Shown: piece by piece, positions 1 through 8,429 of the stretch
Layout of the letters: every line of letters begins with the position of its first letter
Position numbering within the stretch: position 1 is the first letter of the stretch
Assembly: GCA_947168395.1 (NCBI GenBank)
Contig: CAMVLT010000002.1
Span: 1-64,000 of the forward strand
From: an uncultured Prevotellaceae bacterium
GTDB lineage: Bacteria > Bacteroidota > Bacteroidia > Bacteroidales > Bacteroidaceae
Direction: 5' to 3'
DNA length: 64,000 bases
Position numbers and translations under genes: made by a program
Notes under the pieces: model-generated
Database searches by the model: none
Told to the model about the DNA's origin: nothing
What the model saw: only the letters and a program-made list of their open reading frames with translations

Positions 1-54
1 CATAACGGGCAGGTCACTGGTGCTGCCCATGATGATACTTACTAATGGTTTCAT
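1..54 (-). CDS. purE: 5-(carboxyamino)imidazole ribonucleotide mutase, N-terminal fragment
   Basis: Only the first 18 codons are inside the window, and the gene runs off the left edge. They read MKPLVSIIMGSTSDLPVM. This matches the N-terminus of PurE, where the GS(T/K)SD loop binds the phosphate of the nucleotide substrate. PurE converts N5-CAIR to CAIR in purine synthesis, in the cytoplasm. The start lies 32 bp downstream of the PAP2-like gene on the same strand, so it is probably the distal gene of the rpoN operon. The call rests on the short motif and is fairly secure; nothing can be said about the rest of the protein. Confidence 0.8.
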   Translation of the reverse strand, partial: MKPLVSIIMGSTSDLPVM

Positions 55-86
55 ACTTTTTTTGAGTCTTATGGGGCTAATGGGAA

Positions 87-701
87 TTATTGGTAGACGA
101 TGAACGGGCTGACAAAGCCGACGAGGAAGCCGACGACAACCTGAGAGAGTGTGTGCTGGCGGAGTATCATGCGGCTGGTGCCGAGGACTCCCGCCACTAT
201 AAGCACTAAGCAGAACCACCACGTGGGATTGAAACTAAACACCTCGGAGAACACGAACAAAGCCCCTGCCACGCCACCGATGCCTGCCGTGTGGGTGGAG
301 ATTTTCCACCATACGTTAATCATTGCACAAACCACCTGAATGAACAATGCTGTAGCCACAATACTGCGCATGAAATAAGGGATGTGCATCTGACGCATGA
401 GATAGAGGCAGGTGAAGTAGCAGATGATGGAGATGAGGTAGGGCACGACACGACGCTCGCGGCTCCCCAACTCTATCGGCGTCCAGCCCTGATAGCGACG
501 GTAAAGGTGGATGAGGAACGTAGGCAGCAGGATGGTGAAGAAGTAGACCACCGCCAGCACAAAGAACTTGTAGCTGAGCAAGTACTGGCTCAGGTAGCTC
601 AGGAAAAACAGGGCCACCAGTCCCAAGACAGGCAGGTAGAACGGCGTGAACACCATGCTTACCACCCTTGCCGTCAGAATAATTTGCTTTTCTCTCGTCA
701 T
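87..701 (-). CDS. PAP2-like integral membrane protein
   Basis: The 204-residue protein has about six hydrophobic segments. A PAP2-phosphatase-like core is recognisable in the second half: STHTAG near residue 135 stands where the family has PSGH, and SRMILRQHTLSQ near residue 175 stands where it has SRxxxxxHxxxD. The final Asp of the third motif is replaced by Gln and the first motif (KxxxxxxRP) is not evident, so lipid-phosphatase activity is uncertain. A role on membrane lipid or isoprenoid phosphates is inference. The ATG overlaps the rpoN stop codon (ATGA), which indicates translational coupling. purE follows 32 bp downstream. Confidence 0.7.
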   Translation of the reverse strand: MTREKQIILTARVVSMVFTPFYLPVLGLVALFFLSYLSQYLLSYKFFVLAVVYFFTILLPTFLIHLYRRYQGWTPIELGSRERRVVPYLISIICYFTCLYLMRQMHIPYFMRSIVATALFIQVVCAMINVWWKISTHTAGIGGVAGALFVFSEVFSFNPTWWFCLVLIVAGVLGTSRMILRQHTLSQVVVGFLVGFVSPFIVYQ

Positions 702-2200
702 TTTCTTAATCGTGCTATAGGTATGCCTAATTGTTCGCGGTATTTGGCCACCGTCCGCCGTGCTATCGGGTAGCCCCGCTCGGCCATCATCTTGGTCAGC
801 AACTCGTCGCTCAGAGGCTTGCGCTTATCCTCACTTTCGATGATGTCGCGCAGTGCCGCCTTGATGCTGCGGGTCGAGAGTTCCTCACCCTGGTCGGTGA
901 CGTAGCTGTCGCTGAAGAAGTGACGCAAAGGGAAAGTGCCCCAACGAGTCTGGGCATACTTGGAATTGCTGACTCTCGAGATGGTCGAAAGGTCCAGTCC
1001 CGTCCGCTCGGCCACATCTTTCAGTATCATGGGGCGCAGGGATGTCTCGTCGCCGTCGAGGAAGAACTGGCGTTGCAGGTGGATGATAGCCTGCATGGTG
1101 ACCGTCAGCGTATGACGTCTGACACGGACAGCTTCGATAAAGCTCTGTGCGGCATCCACCTTTTTCTTAATATATAGCAGTGCCTCCTTGGTCTGACGGC
1201 TCAGATGGTCTTTGTTTTGCTGATATTCCTTCATTGAGTCGGCAAACGACTGCGAGACTTTCAGCTCGGGCAGTTCTCCCTGATTCAGGGTGAAGGTGAT
1301 GGTGCCGTCGTCCTGTGTGTCAATGATGAAGTCGGGGGTTATCTGCTGCATATTGCGGCCTACAGCCTCGCCCATCGAGGCTCCCGGCTTGGGATTCAGT
1401 TTCCGAAGTTCGCTGAAGAGTGCCTTGGCCTGCGTGTCGTTGAGCTTCAGCGCGCGCTGTATCTTGCTCCAGTGCTTTTTGGTGAACTCCTCGAAATAGT
1501 CGGTGACGACCTGCCACATCAGTTTCTTCACCGTTGACTCCGCACGCCGTTCTATCTGCAGTCGCAGGCACTCCTGCAGCGAACGGGCACCGATGCCGGC
1601 AGGGTCGAACATCTGCAACTTCAGCAGCACCCGCTCCACCCCCTTTGCCGTAACGTCGATATTATGGTAGACGGCCAACTCATCGCTGATAGCATCCGGC
1701 GACTTGCGGAGCAGTCCGTCGTCATCGAGCGAGCCAATGAGGTACTCCATGATGTCACGTTCGCGCTCAGTCAGGTTGGCAAGCCCCATCTGCTCCTTCA
1801 GTTGGTCGTAGAAGGAAACGGTGTCGCCCAGAATGTATTCCTCGCGCTCTTCGCCGACGCTGCTGCCACCCTGGTAAACGGGCAGTTCCTCGTCGTCGCG
1901 CCCGATGCTTTCCAACGCCGCATCAAGAGCCGACTGCCTATCCTCACGCTCACGCTGGCTGTCGAAGTCGTCGTCCTCGTCCGTCGCATCCAAACCTTCC
2001 GATGGTTCGGGGCTTTCCAGATAGTCGGCCCTGTCGGCATCGGCTTCCAACGCCGGATTGTCGTTCATTTCCGTATTGATACGCTCTAAAAGCTGGGTAA
2101 TGGGCAGCTCTACCAATTGCGCCTGCAGCAATTGCTGTTGCGAGAAGCTTTGGGCTAACTTCTGCTCCTGCTTCTGTTCCTGTATCTGACCTTGGTTCAT
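698..2200 (-). CDS. rpoN: RNA polymerase sigma-54 factor
   Basis: RpoN directs RNA polymerase to -24/-12 promoters and needs an AAA+ activator. The start chosen is the ATG at 2200, giving 500 residues. An upstream in-frame extension overlaps the neighbouring gene and is not sigma-54-like. Region I is glutamine-rich (QIQEQKQEQKLAQ, then SFSQQQLLQAQ and a leucine-rich stretch). An acidic region II follows at about residues 60-110, then the core-binding and DNA-binding domains. The RpoN box ARRTVAKYRE lies at residues 480-489. The start overlaps the stop of the upstream gene by 4 bp. A perfect sigma-54 promoter at 63831 shows a likely target inside this window. No enhancer-binding activator gene is seen here. 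Confidence 0.97.
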   Translation of the reverse strand: MNQGQIQEQKQEQKLAQSFSQQQLLQAQLVELPITQLLERINTEMNDNPALEADADRADYLESPEPSEGLDATDEDDDFDSQREREDRQSALDAALESIGRDDEELPVYQGGSSVGEEREEYILGDTVSFYDQLKEQMGLANLTERERDIMEYLIGSLDDDGLLRKSPDAISDELAVYHNIDVTAKGVERVLLKLQMFDPAGIGARSLQECLRLQIERRAESTVKKLMWQVVTDYFEEFTKKHWSKIQRALKLNDTQAKALFSELRKLNPKPGASMGEAVGRNMQQITPDFIIDTQDDGTITFTLNQGELPELKVSQSFADSMKEYQQNKDHLSRQTKEALLYIKKKVDAAQSFIEAVRVRRHTLTVTMQAIIHLQRQFFLDGDETSLRPMILKDVAERTGLDLSTISRVSNSKYAQTRWGTFPLRHFFSDSYVTDQGEELSTRSIKAALRDIIESEDKRKPLSDELLTKMMAERGYPIARRTVAKYREQLGIPIARLRK

Positions 2201-2844
2201 AGATAGTACGCCTTGAGTTGTTCGGCAAAGTCTGCCAATGCCTCGGTGTCGCCGTTGCCGTAACGCTGCCACACCGTCTGACAAGGCACCAGCAACTGGC
2301 TGAGCGTCACGTCGCGACGATTCAGGTAGGGGTCGCAATGCTGGAATACGTCGAGCACCTCGACTACCACGTCGCTGCCAATCATTATCAGCCGTGCCAG
2401 CTCTTGCACCTCGGGCGTCTCTTTCACCATTGTGGCGGGCGTCAGCCGGAAGTAAAGGTCGAGCACCAATATCAGCATAACGGGCGTCAGCCGTTCATCA
2501 GCGTCCAGCGGCTCCCAGTCTTTCTCCCACGTCTCGTTCAACTCCACGCCGTCGTAGAAGACATCGGCACGCCCGAAGCCCTTCATCTCGCGCAGCAGGC
2601 TGACGGCACGCTTCAACTTGCCGGGACTGTTGCTGTAGGTCTGCCAGATGCGCTCAATGCGTGGCGTTTGCAGCTTAGCCATCTGCTGCATCTTGGTGGC
2701 CAGCACCTGCGGATGAATATGCAGCTCGAGTGCCAACCCCACCATTTCGCGGCTGTAGAGAGGTTTCACCCCAACGGGCTTTCGCAGGTATATCTGCATC
2801 AGCAAAAGCCAGTCGTCATCGTGCCATTTCGAGTTCTTTGCCAT
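2197..2844 (-). CDS. conserved hypothetical protein upstream of rpoN
   Basis: The protein has 215 residues from the ATG at 2844. A second ATG two codons upstream (2850) is possible, but GAGA lies at better spacing for the inner start. It has no signal peptide or membrane segment and is mostly helical by eye (residues 20-110), with a charged N-terminus MAKNSKWHDDDW. I do not recognise a domain. It is first in an operon with rpoN, a PAP2-like protein and purE, and its stop overlaps the rpoN start. It is transcribed from the minus-strand -7 box at 2896-2904. A cytoplasmic role linked to rpoN expression is conceivable only from position. Confidence 0.75.
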   Translation of the reverse strand: MAKNSKWHDDDWLLLMQIYLRKPVGVKPLYSREMVGLALELHIHPQVLATKMQQMAKLQTPRIERIWQTYSNSPGKLKRAVSLLREMKGFGRADVFYDGVELNETWEKDWEPLDADERLTPVMLILVLDLYFRLTPATMVKETPEVQELARLIMIGSDVVVEVLDVFQHCDPYLNRRDVTLSQLLVPCQTVWQRYGNGDTEALADFAEQLKAYYL

Positions 2845-2895
2845 AAGCATTCTCTATAATTATCATGCTGCTTTCGTCAATTCGGAAATTTTGCT

Positions 2896-2958
2896 GCAAA
2901 GTTACAAAATAATTGCGAATTATGAATTACTAATTACGAATAATTTTTGTAACTTTGC
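2896..2958. promoter_or_regulatory. divergent promoter pair (rpoN operon / histidine phosphatase)
   Basis: TAACTTTGC appears on the minus strand at 2904-2896 and on the plus strand at 2950-2958, matching the Bacteroidetes -7 consensus TAnnTTTG. The outer ends are 63 bp apart and the flanks are near mirror images (gcaaagttacaaaa / tttttgtaactttgc). Between them lie imperfect tandem words of the type gaattatgaattac. No clear TTTG -33 element is visible on either side. Confidence 0.75.
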
Positions 2959-2972
2959 ACCCGAAACCCGAA

Positions 2973-4262
2973 ATGATGATGAGAAAAACAGCAACCATTC
3001 TTATTCTGACCTGCCTACTGGCAACCGCTGCCGCCCAGTCGGCCAAGGACGAGATAGCCAGCAACCTGCGATTGTCGGCCAGCAACTTCATGGCCTACAT
3101 GGCACCGCAGAAGCCGCTCACCGCCGCCCCCGAGGGGATGAAACCTTTCTACATCAGCCACTATGGCCGCCACGGCTCCCGTTTTCTGACCAATGCCAAT
3201 GAGTACGATTACCCGTTGAACGCGCTGCGTCATGCCGACTCGTTGGGGAAGCTTACCCCATTGGGCAAGAACGTGCTGAGCCGGCTGCAGATTATCAGGC
3301 AGGAGGCACAAGGGCGGCTGGGCGACCTGACGCCGTTAGGGGCTGAGCAGCAGAAGCAGATAGCGCGCCGCATGTACGAGCGCTTCCCCCAGGTGTTCAC
3401 TGATGAGGCGACCATCGATGCCAAGAGCACCATCGTCGTTCGCTGTATCCTGTCAATGGAAAACGCCCTGCAGCAGCTGCTCATCCTGAATCCGCGTCTG
3501 ACCATTGCCCACGATGCCAGCCAGCACGACATGTACTACATGAACCAGGACGACCCCGAGCTGTGGCCGCAGAAGACCGAGATGCTGTCGGCCGTCCCGT
3601 TCCAGGAATTCTGCAACAGGCACGACCGCTCGCTGCCGCTGCTGCAGCGGCTTGTCAACGACACCGCCTACATCAGCCAAAGCATGAACCCCACGCGGTT
3701 TACCTACAGCTTCTTCAAAGTGGCTTCCAACATACAGAATACGGAGCTGCGCAAGCACCTGACGCTCTACGACGCCTTTACTGACGAGGAGCTGTACCAG
3801 AACTGGCTCCGCGAGAACGCCCGGTTTTACATCGGCTTCGGACCCTCGCCGCTGACCCACGGTCTGCAGCCGTTCACTCAGCGCAACCTGCTGCGCCAGA
3901 TTATCCTCGAAGCCGACAGCTGCATCGCGCTGAAGCATCCGTCGGCATCGCTACGCTTCGGCCACGAGACGGTCATCCTGCCGCTCACCTGTCTGCTCAA
4001 CCTCAACAATTATGGTGAGCAAATCACAGACCTGGAGCAGTTGGAGCGCAAGGGCTGGCGCAACTACCGCATCTTCCCCATGGCAGCCAATATTCAGTTC
4101 ATCTTCTATCGGCGCCATCAGCGCGACACCGACGTCATGTTCAAAGTGCTGCTCAACGAGGAAGAGGCTTCGCTGCCACTCAAGACCAGCACGTTCCCCT
4201 ATTACCGCTGGCGGGACTTCCGAGAGTACTTTCTAAAGTTGCTGGACGGCTACGGGAAGTGA
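2973..4262 (+). CDS. secreted MINPP-type histidine phosphatase (phytase-like)
   Basis: The 429-residue protein belongs to the branch-2 histidine acid phosphatases and resembles bacterial multiple inositol polyphosphate phosphatases, which remove phosphate from inositol polyphosphates such as phytate. The start is taken at the first of three ATGs at 2973, because the ORF upstream begins inside the promoter. A signal peptide covers about residues 1-21. The catalytic motif RHGSR is at 66-70, with the nucleophile His 67. The proton-donor motif is seen as GHET near residue 330, where family members have HAE or HE. It is probably periplasmic or surface-exposed. It is monocistronic and convergent with the LytTR gene. 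The substrate is inferred from family only. Confidence 0.85.
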   Translation: MMMRKTATILILTCLLATAAAQSAKDEIASNLRLSASNFMAYMAPQKPLTAAPEGMKPFYISHYGRHGSRFLTNANEYDYPLNALRHADSLGKLTPLGKNVLSRLQIIRQEAQGRLGDLTPLGAEQQKQIARRMYERFPQVFTDEATIDAKSTIVVRCILSMENALQQLLILNPRLTIAHDASQHDMYYMNQDDPELWPQKTEMLSAVPFQEFCNRHDRSLPLLQRLVNDTAYISQSMNPTRFTYSFFKVASNIQNTELRKHLTLYDAFTDEELYQNWLRENARFYIGFGPSPLTHGLQPFTQRNLLRQIILEADSCIALKHPSASLRFGHETVILPLTCLLNLNNYGEQITDLEQLERKGWRNYRIFPMAANIQFIFYRRHQRDTDVMFKVLLNEEEASLPLKTSTFPYYRWRDFREYFLKLLDGYGK

Positions 4263-4276
4263 AGAAAAGCGGCTGA

Positions 4277-4996
4277 TTAGGCCATGGTGTGCAAATCGAG
4301 GAAGCGGAGCACCTCCTCCTTGTAGTTGTCGGAAATGGGAATGGCATCATCGTTGAACATGATGCGCTGCCTGTCCACCGTGCTGATATTGGTCATGTGG
4401 GCAATGTAGGAGCGGTGAGTGCGCATGAACTCCGGACGGGGCAGCAGCTCCTCCAAGCGTTTCATGTTGATGAGCGACATGATGCGCTCGCCGTTGGCCA
4501 GTTTGATGCGCACATAGTCCTTCAAGCCCTCGATGTAGAGTATGTCGTCGAGCATGATGCGTATCAGCCTGTAGTCGCTCTTGATGAAGATGAAGCGGTC
4601 CTCGTAGGTCGACTTTTCCTGGTTCCGTCGGCTGAACCATAGCAGGGCCTTCTCGGCAGTGGCTAAGAAACTGTCGAAGCTGATGGGCTTCAGCAGATAG
4701 TCGAACGCCGACACCTTATAGCCGTCAATGGCGTACTGCTTGAAGGCCGTGGTGAAGACAATGCGGGTGTCGGCCGGCAGCAGTTTGGCAAACTCCATCC
4801 CCGACAGCTCGGGCATCTGTATGTCCAGAAACAGCAGGTCGACGGGATGGTGGCGCAAGTCGGCCATTGCCGTGAGCGCACTGTTGTAGGCGCCGGTCAG
4901 TTGCAGATAGGATATTTCCTTGACGTAGCTTTGCAGCAGCTGGGCGGCCAGCGGTTCGTCGTCGATGATAGCACAAGTCAATGTCATATTAGTCAT
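4277..4996 (-). CDS. LytTR-family response regulator
   Basis: The protein has a CheY-like receiver followed by a LytTR DNA-binding domain, 239 residues from the ATG at 4996. MTLTC at 4987 is an alternative start. The acidic pocket is IIDDEP near residue 10, and the phosphoacceptor Asp sits in FLDIQMP near 58. The LytTR half begins near FIFIKSDYR and contains the HRSYIAH segment typical of the family. It follows the LytS-type kinase gene with a 10-bp gap, so the two form a two-component pair. Targets are unknown; the linked OPT transporter and metabolic genes upstream are candidates by position. Confidence 0.93.
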   Translation of the reverse strand: MTNMTLTCAIIDDEPLAAQLLQSYVKEISYLQLTGAYNSALTAMADLRHHPVDLLFLDIQMPELSGMEFAKLLPADTRIVFTTAFKQYAIDGYKVSAFDYLLKPISFDSFLATAEKALLWFSRRNQEKSTYEDRFIFIKSDYRLIRIMLDDILYIEGLKDYVRIKLANGERIMSLINMKRLEELLPRPEFMRTHRSYIAHMTNISTVDRQRIMFNDDAIPISDNYKEEVLRFLDLHTMA

Positions 4997-5006
4997 TCTG
5001 TTGGGT

Positions 5007-5954
5007 TTATTGTTCGATGGTGATGTGTGAGAAATAGACGGCACCGTCGTCCTTCAAGCCGTGACTCCATCGGTAATGTCCGGCGTAGGCCAGGTCAAGC
5101 CGGCGCTGTACCTGCGCCAGTCCTATGCCGTGGCCGCTCTGGTCGTTGGCAAGCTTGGGATGGTTGGTGTTCTCAATCAGGAAGTCGATGCTGCTCTTGT
5201 CGGCCTCCAGCCTGATGTGGATGAAGCTGGGCTGCGTCGGGCTGACACCATGCTTGAAAGCATTCTCGATGAGCGGAATGAGTAACAAGGGCACAATCTT
5301 CGCTTGCGGATAGACATGCTGCGTGTCGAAAGTGATGTCAACGCTTCCCGGCTGTCTGATTTTCATCAGGTTGACATAGTTCTGCAGGAAGTTCACCTCG
5401 TCCTTCATCTGCACCTCCTTCTCCTGGTTGTCGTACAGGATGTGGCGCAGCATGCCCGAGAGCTGCTGGATGGCCTCCTGGGCCCGCCGCGTGTCGAACG
5501 CCGTCAGGGCGTAGATGTTGTTCAGCGTGTTGAGCAGGAAGTGGGGGTTCGTCTGGTAGCGCAGGTTGCTCAGCTCGGCATCGGCCTTGGCCGCCTCGGC
5601 AGCCAGCCGGGCCTCCTCCGCTTCCTGCCATATCATACCTAACCGCATGGAAACGGCAATCATGACCGCCACTGCCAGGTTGAACACGTAGCCGCGCCCC
5701 ATGCCCAACCAGTGATGCAGCACGAGAGCAATGCTCACCACGAGGACCAGATTGCCTAACCAGCACAGGCTTTTGTACCCCCTCATATAATAATAAGGTG
5801 TAATCAAAGAGTAGTTGATGTAAAAGACCGCTATGACAGCCAACGTGGGCACCAGCGAGGCAGGAAACTGCATCGGCCGGAACGACATGGGCAGCAGGAA
5901 CAGCACTATCCATGTGGCGATGTGCGACAATATGGTGTAGAGCGGTTTCTTCAT
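5007..5954 (-). CDS. LytS/YehU-type sensor histidine kinase
   Basis: The protein has 315 residues. About four transmembrane segments lie in the first 110, followed by a short coiled coil and a His_kinase domain. The phosphoacceptor His is in QTNPHFLLNTLNN near residue 157. The N box is PLIENAFKHG and the G box GHGIGLAQVQRRL. There is no extracellular sensor domain of note, so the signal is probably sensed in or at the membrane. It lies 6 bp after the OPT transporter gene and 10 bp before the LytTR regulator, at the end of a long co-directional run. Confidence 0.93.
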   Translation of the reverse strand: MKKPLYTILSHIATWIVLFLLPMSFRPMQFPASLVPTLAVIAVFYINYSLITPYYYMRGYKSLCWLGNLVLVVSIALVLHHWLGMGRGYVFNLAVAVMIAVSMRLGMIWQEAEEARLAAEAAKADAELSNLRYQTNPHFLLNTLNNIYALTAFDTRRAQEAIQQLSGMLRHILYDNQEKEVQMKDEVNFLQNYVNLMKIRQPGSVDITFDTQHVYPQAKIVPLLLIPLIENAFKHGVSPTQPSFIHIRLEADKSSIDFLIENTNHPKLANDQSGHGIGLAQVQRRLDLAYAGHYRWSHGLKDDGAVYFSHITIEQ

Positions 5955-5960
5955 CCGTCG

Positions 5961-7943
5961 TCAGCGCTGCTGCGGTCTTGTGGCAAATATGAAGTAGATA
6001 ATCAGCAGTATATATGCCACCAACGAGCATACCTCGCTCAGCGGATTGGCGAGCCATGCGTCGCTGACAGGATTGAAACCGCCGAAACGCAGCAAGGCGC
6101 TCACCACACCCATCAGGGCGCCGCCGGCTATGAAGCCCGATGCCAAGAGTGTGCCCTTCTCGCCCCGCGCCTCGTTCGCTTTCTTGTCCTTCGAGCGAGT
6201 GGTCACGTACCAGTTGACGATGCCACCCACCAGGAGGGGCACGTTCAGCTCTAACGGAATGAACATGCCGAGGGCGAAGGCCAGGGCCGGCACCTTGCAC
6301 AGCGTCAGTACAATAGCCAAGGCCGCGCCGATGGCATAAAGCAGCCAGGGGGCCCCCACGCCGTTCATCAGCGGGTCAATCACCGCCGCCATAGCGTTGG
6401 CCTGAGGTGCTGCCAACTGTCCCGAGGCAAAACCGTAAGTCTCGTTCAGAAGCATCATAACGCCGCCAACAGTAGCAGCCGACACTAACGTTCCCAAGAA
6501 CTTCCACGTCTCCTGCTTTCTGGGGGTCGTGCCTAACCAGTAGCCAATCTTCAGGTCGGTGATAAAGGCGCCAGCCATAGAGAGCGCCGTACACACCACG
6601 CCGCCCATGACCAAAGCGGCCACCATGCCCGAAGTGCCGCTGAGTCCTACGCCTACCATCACCACCGAGGCCAGGATGAGCGTCATCAGCGTCATGCCAC
6701 TGACAGGGTTGGAGCCCACAATGGCAATGGCATTGGCTGCAACGGTCGTAAACAGGAATGCTATAACGGCCACCAATATGATGGCCACCAGTGCCTGCAG
6801 CATATTACCGTCCATCACGCCCAACCAGAAGAACAGGAAAGTCAGCACGATGGTAACTGTCGATGCAATGGCAATAAACCGGAACGGCAGGTCCCGTTCT
6901 GTACGCTGCGACTCGGTCGCAGCCCCCCCGCCGCCTTTCATCTCCTTCGCTGCCAGTCCTACAGCCCCTTTGATGATGCCCCAGGACTTGATGATGCCGA
7001 TGATGCCGGCCATAGCTATGCCGCCAATACCTATTGACTTGCCGTAAGCCTTGAATATCTGTTCAGGCGACATGTCGCCTACAGCTGTCGTAATCGAGGG
7101 GTCCCACTGGTTCAGAACATCACCGCCGAAGAGCAAAGCCATGCCTGGCACAATGAGCCACCAGACGCTTAGCGAGCCTAACGTGATAATCAGGGCGTAC
7201 TTGAAGCCGATGATATAGCCCAGGCCCAGCACGGCGGCACCTGTGTTGATTTTGAACACCAGCTTTGCCTGCTCAGCCAACTGCTCGCCCCATCCTGCCA
7301 CACGGCTTGTGAAGTTCTCGTTCCACCAGCCGAAAGTCGCCACGATGAAATCGTATAAGCCTCCTACCAATCCGGCTATCAGCAACGGCTTTGCCTGGTC
7401 GCCGCCCTTTGCTCCGCTCACCAAAACCTGCGTAGTGGCCGTTGCTTCCGGGAACGGATACTTACCGTGCATGTCGGAGACGAAGTACTTGCGGAACGGT
7501 ATCAGGAACAAGATGCCGATGATACCGCCTAACAGCGATGCAATGAAAATCTTCAGGAACGAAGCCGACATCTCAGGGTATTTCGCCTGCAAGATGTAAA
7601 TGGCTGGCAACGTAAAGATGGCTCCGGCCACTACAGCGCCCGAACAGGCTCCGATACTCTGTATGATGACATTCTCGCCTAACGCCTTGGAACGCTTGGC
7701 GGCTGTCGACACACCTACAGCAATGATGGCAATGGGGATGGCAGCCTCAAACACTTGTCCCACTTTCAGCCCCAGATATGCAGCGGCAGCCGAGAAAAGC
7801 ATAGCCATAATCACACCCCACGTCACCGACCATGCGTTCACCTCAGGGTATTCACTCCTCGGCGACATCATAGGCTCATACTGCTCACCCTCTTTCAATT
7901 CACGAAAGGCATTCTCCGCCAGTTGGCTCTTAATCTCTTCCAT
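5961..7943 (-). CDS. OPT family oligopeptide transporter
   Basis: This 660-residue protein has about 14-16 hydrophobic segments and the family signatures YPEVNAWSVTWGV near the N-terminus and GKYPFPEATATTQVL near residue 165. OPT proteins are proton-coupled importers of peptides or metal chelates in the inner membrane. Bacterial members are poorly characterised, so the substrate is open. The length is typical of the prokaryotic branch. It lies 12 bp after the C_GCAxxG gene and 6 bp before the histidine kinase. This suggests peptide or thiol/amino acid use together with the MalY-type enzyme. Confidence 0.92.
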   Translation of the reverse strand: MEEIKSQLAENAFRELKEGEQYEPMMSPRSEYPEVNAWSVTWGVIMAMLFSAAAAYLGLKVGQVFEAAIPIAIIAVGVSTAAKRSKALGENVIIQSIGACSGAVVAGAIFTLPAIYILQAKYPEMSASFLKIFIASLLGGIIGILFLIPFRKYFVSDMHGKYPFPEATATTQVLVSGAKGGDQAKPLLIAGLVGGLYDFIVATFGWWNENFTSRVAGWGEQLAEQAKLVFKINTGAAVLGLGYIIGFKYALIITLGSLSVWWLIVPGMALLFGGDVLNQWDPSITTAVGDMSPEQIFKAYGKSIGIGGIAMAGIIGIIKSWGIIKGAVGLAAKEMKGGGGAATESQRTERDLPFRFIAIASTVTIVLTFLFFWLGVMDGNMLQALVAIILVAVIAFLFTTVAANAIAIVGSNPVSGMTLMTLILASVVMVGVGLSGTSGMVAALVMGGVVCTALSMAGAFITDLKIGYWLGTTPRKQETWKFLGTLVSAATVGGVMMLLNETYGFASGQLAAPQANAMAAVIDPLMNGVGAPWLLYAIGAALAIVLTLCKVPALAFALGMFIPLELNVPLLVGGIVNWYVTTRSKDKKANEARGEKGTLLASGFIAGGALMGVVSALLRFGGFNPVSDAWLANPLSEVCSLVAYILLIIYFIFATRPQQR

Positions 7944-7955
7944 ATTCTCCTATTA

Positions 7956-8429
7956 TTACTTATTTACAGTTTCCAGATATTCTGCATAAATGCGTGCAGC
8001 AGAAATTATCTGCTTTACACATGGCCGCTTCTGATAATACTCGGCAGTGCGCTCCGACGCTTCATAGCTAAGGGGCGCATCCCGCTTCAGCTTCAGCAGC
8101 TCGGCGCAAATCAGCGAACTATGCTCCTCTTGAAAGCGGGCTGCCAATTGCTGAACCGTCATATAGTTTGCCGACTTCCCCTCACGGTCACCCGGAGTCA
8201 CGCTGCCATTTTCGAGCCCTGCCAATAACGCCATAGCATTGAAAGCTCCGCACGACAAACGCATACGTCCGATACCTGCCCCAAAGCCGGCACTCACACG
8301 GAGCATCTGTTCCTCGGTGTAGCCATAGACATCGGCAAATGCAGTGGCCACCGACTGCGAGCAATTGAATCCCTGCATGAACAGCTCTTCGGCCCGCTTC
8401 ATTCGTTTCTGTTTGTCAATCGCCATCAT
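7956..8429 (-). CDS. C_GCAxxG_C_C family protein
   Basis: The 157-residue protein has conserved cysteines in GFNCSQSV near residue 20 and in the glycine-rich segment GFGAGIGRMRLSCGAFNAM (about residues 47-65), the signature of the C_GCAxxG_C_C family. The cysteines suggest metal or redox-cofactor binding; biochemical function is unknown. ATG at 8429 or 8426 could be used. It overlaps the end of the aminotransferase gene by 14 bp and is followed after 12 bp by the OPT transporter, so translation is probably coupled. Confidence 0.85.
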   Translation of the reverse strand: MMAIDKQKRMKRAEELFMQGFNCSQSVATAFADVYGYTEEQMLRVSAGFGAGIGRMRLSCGAFNAMALLAGLENGSVTPGDREGKSANYMTVQQLAARFQEEHSSLICAELLKLKRDAPLSYEASERTAEYYQKRPCVKQIISAARIYAEYLETVNK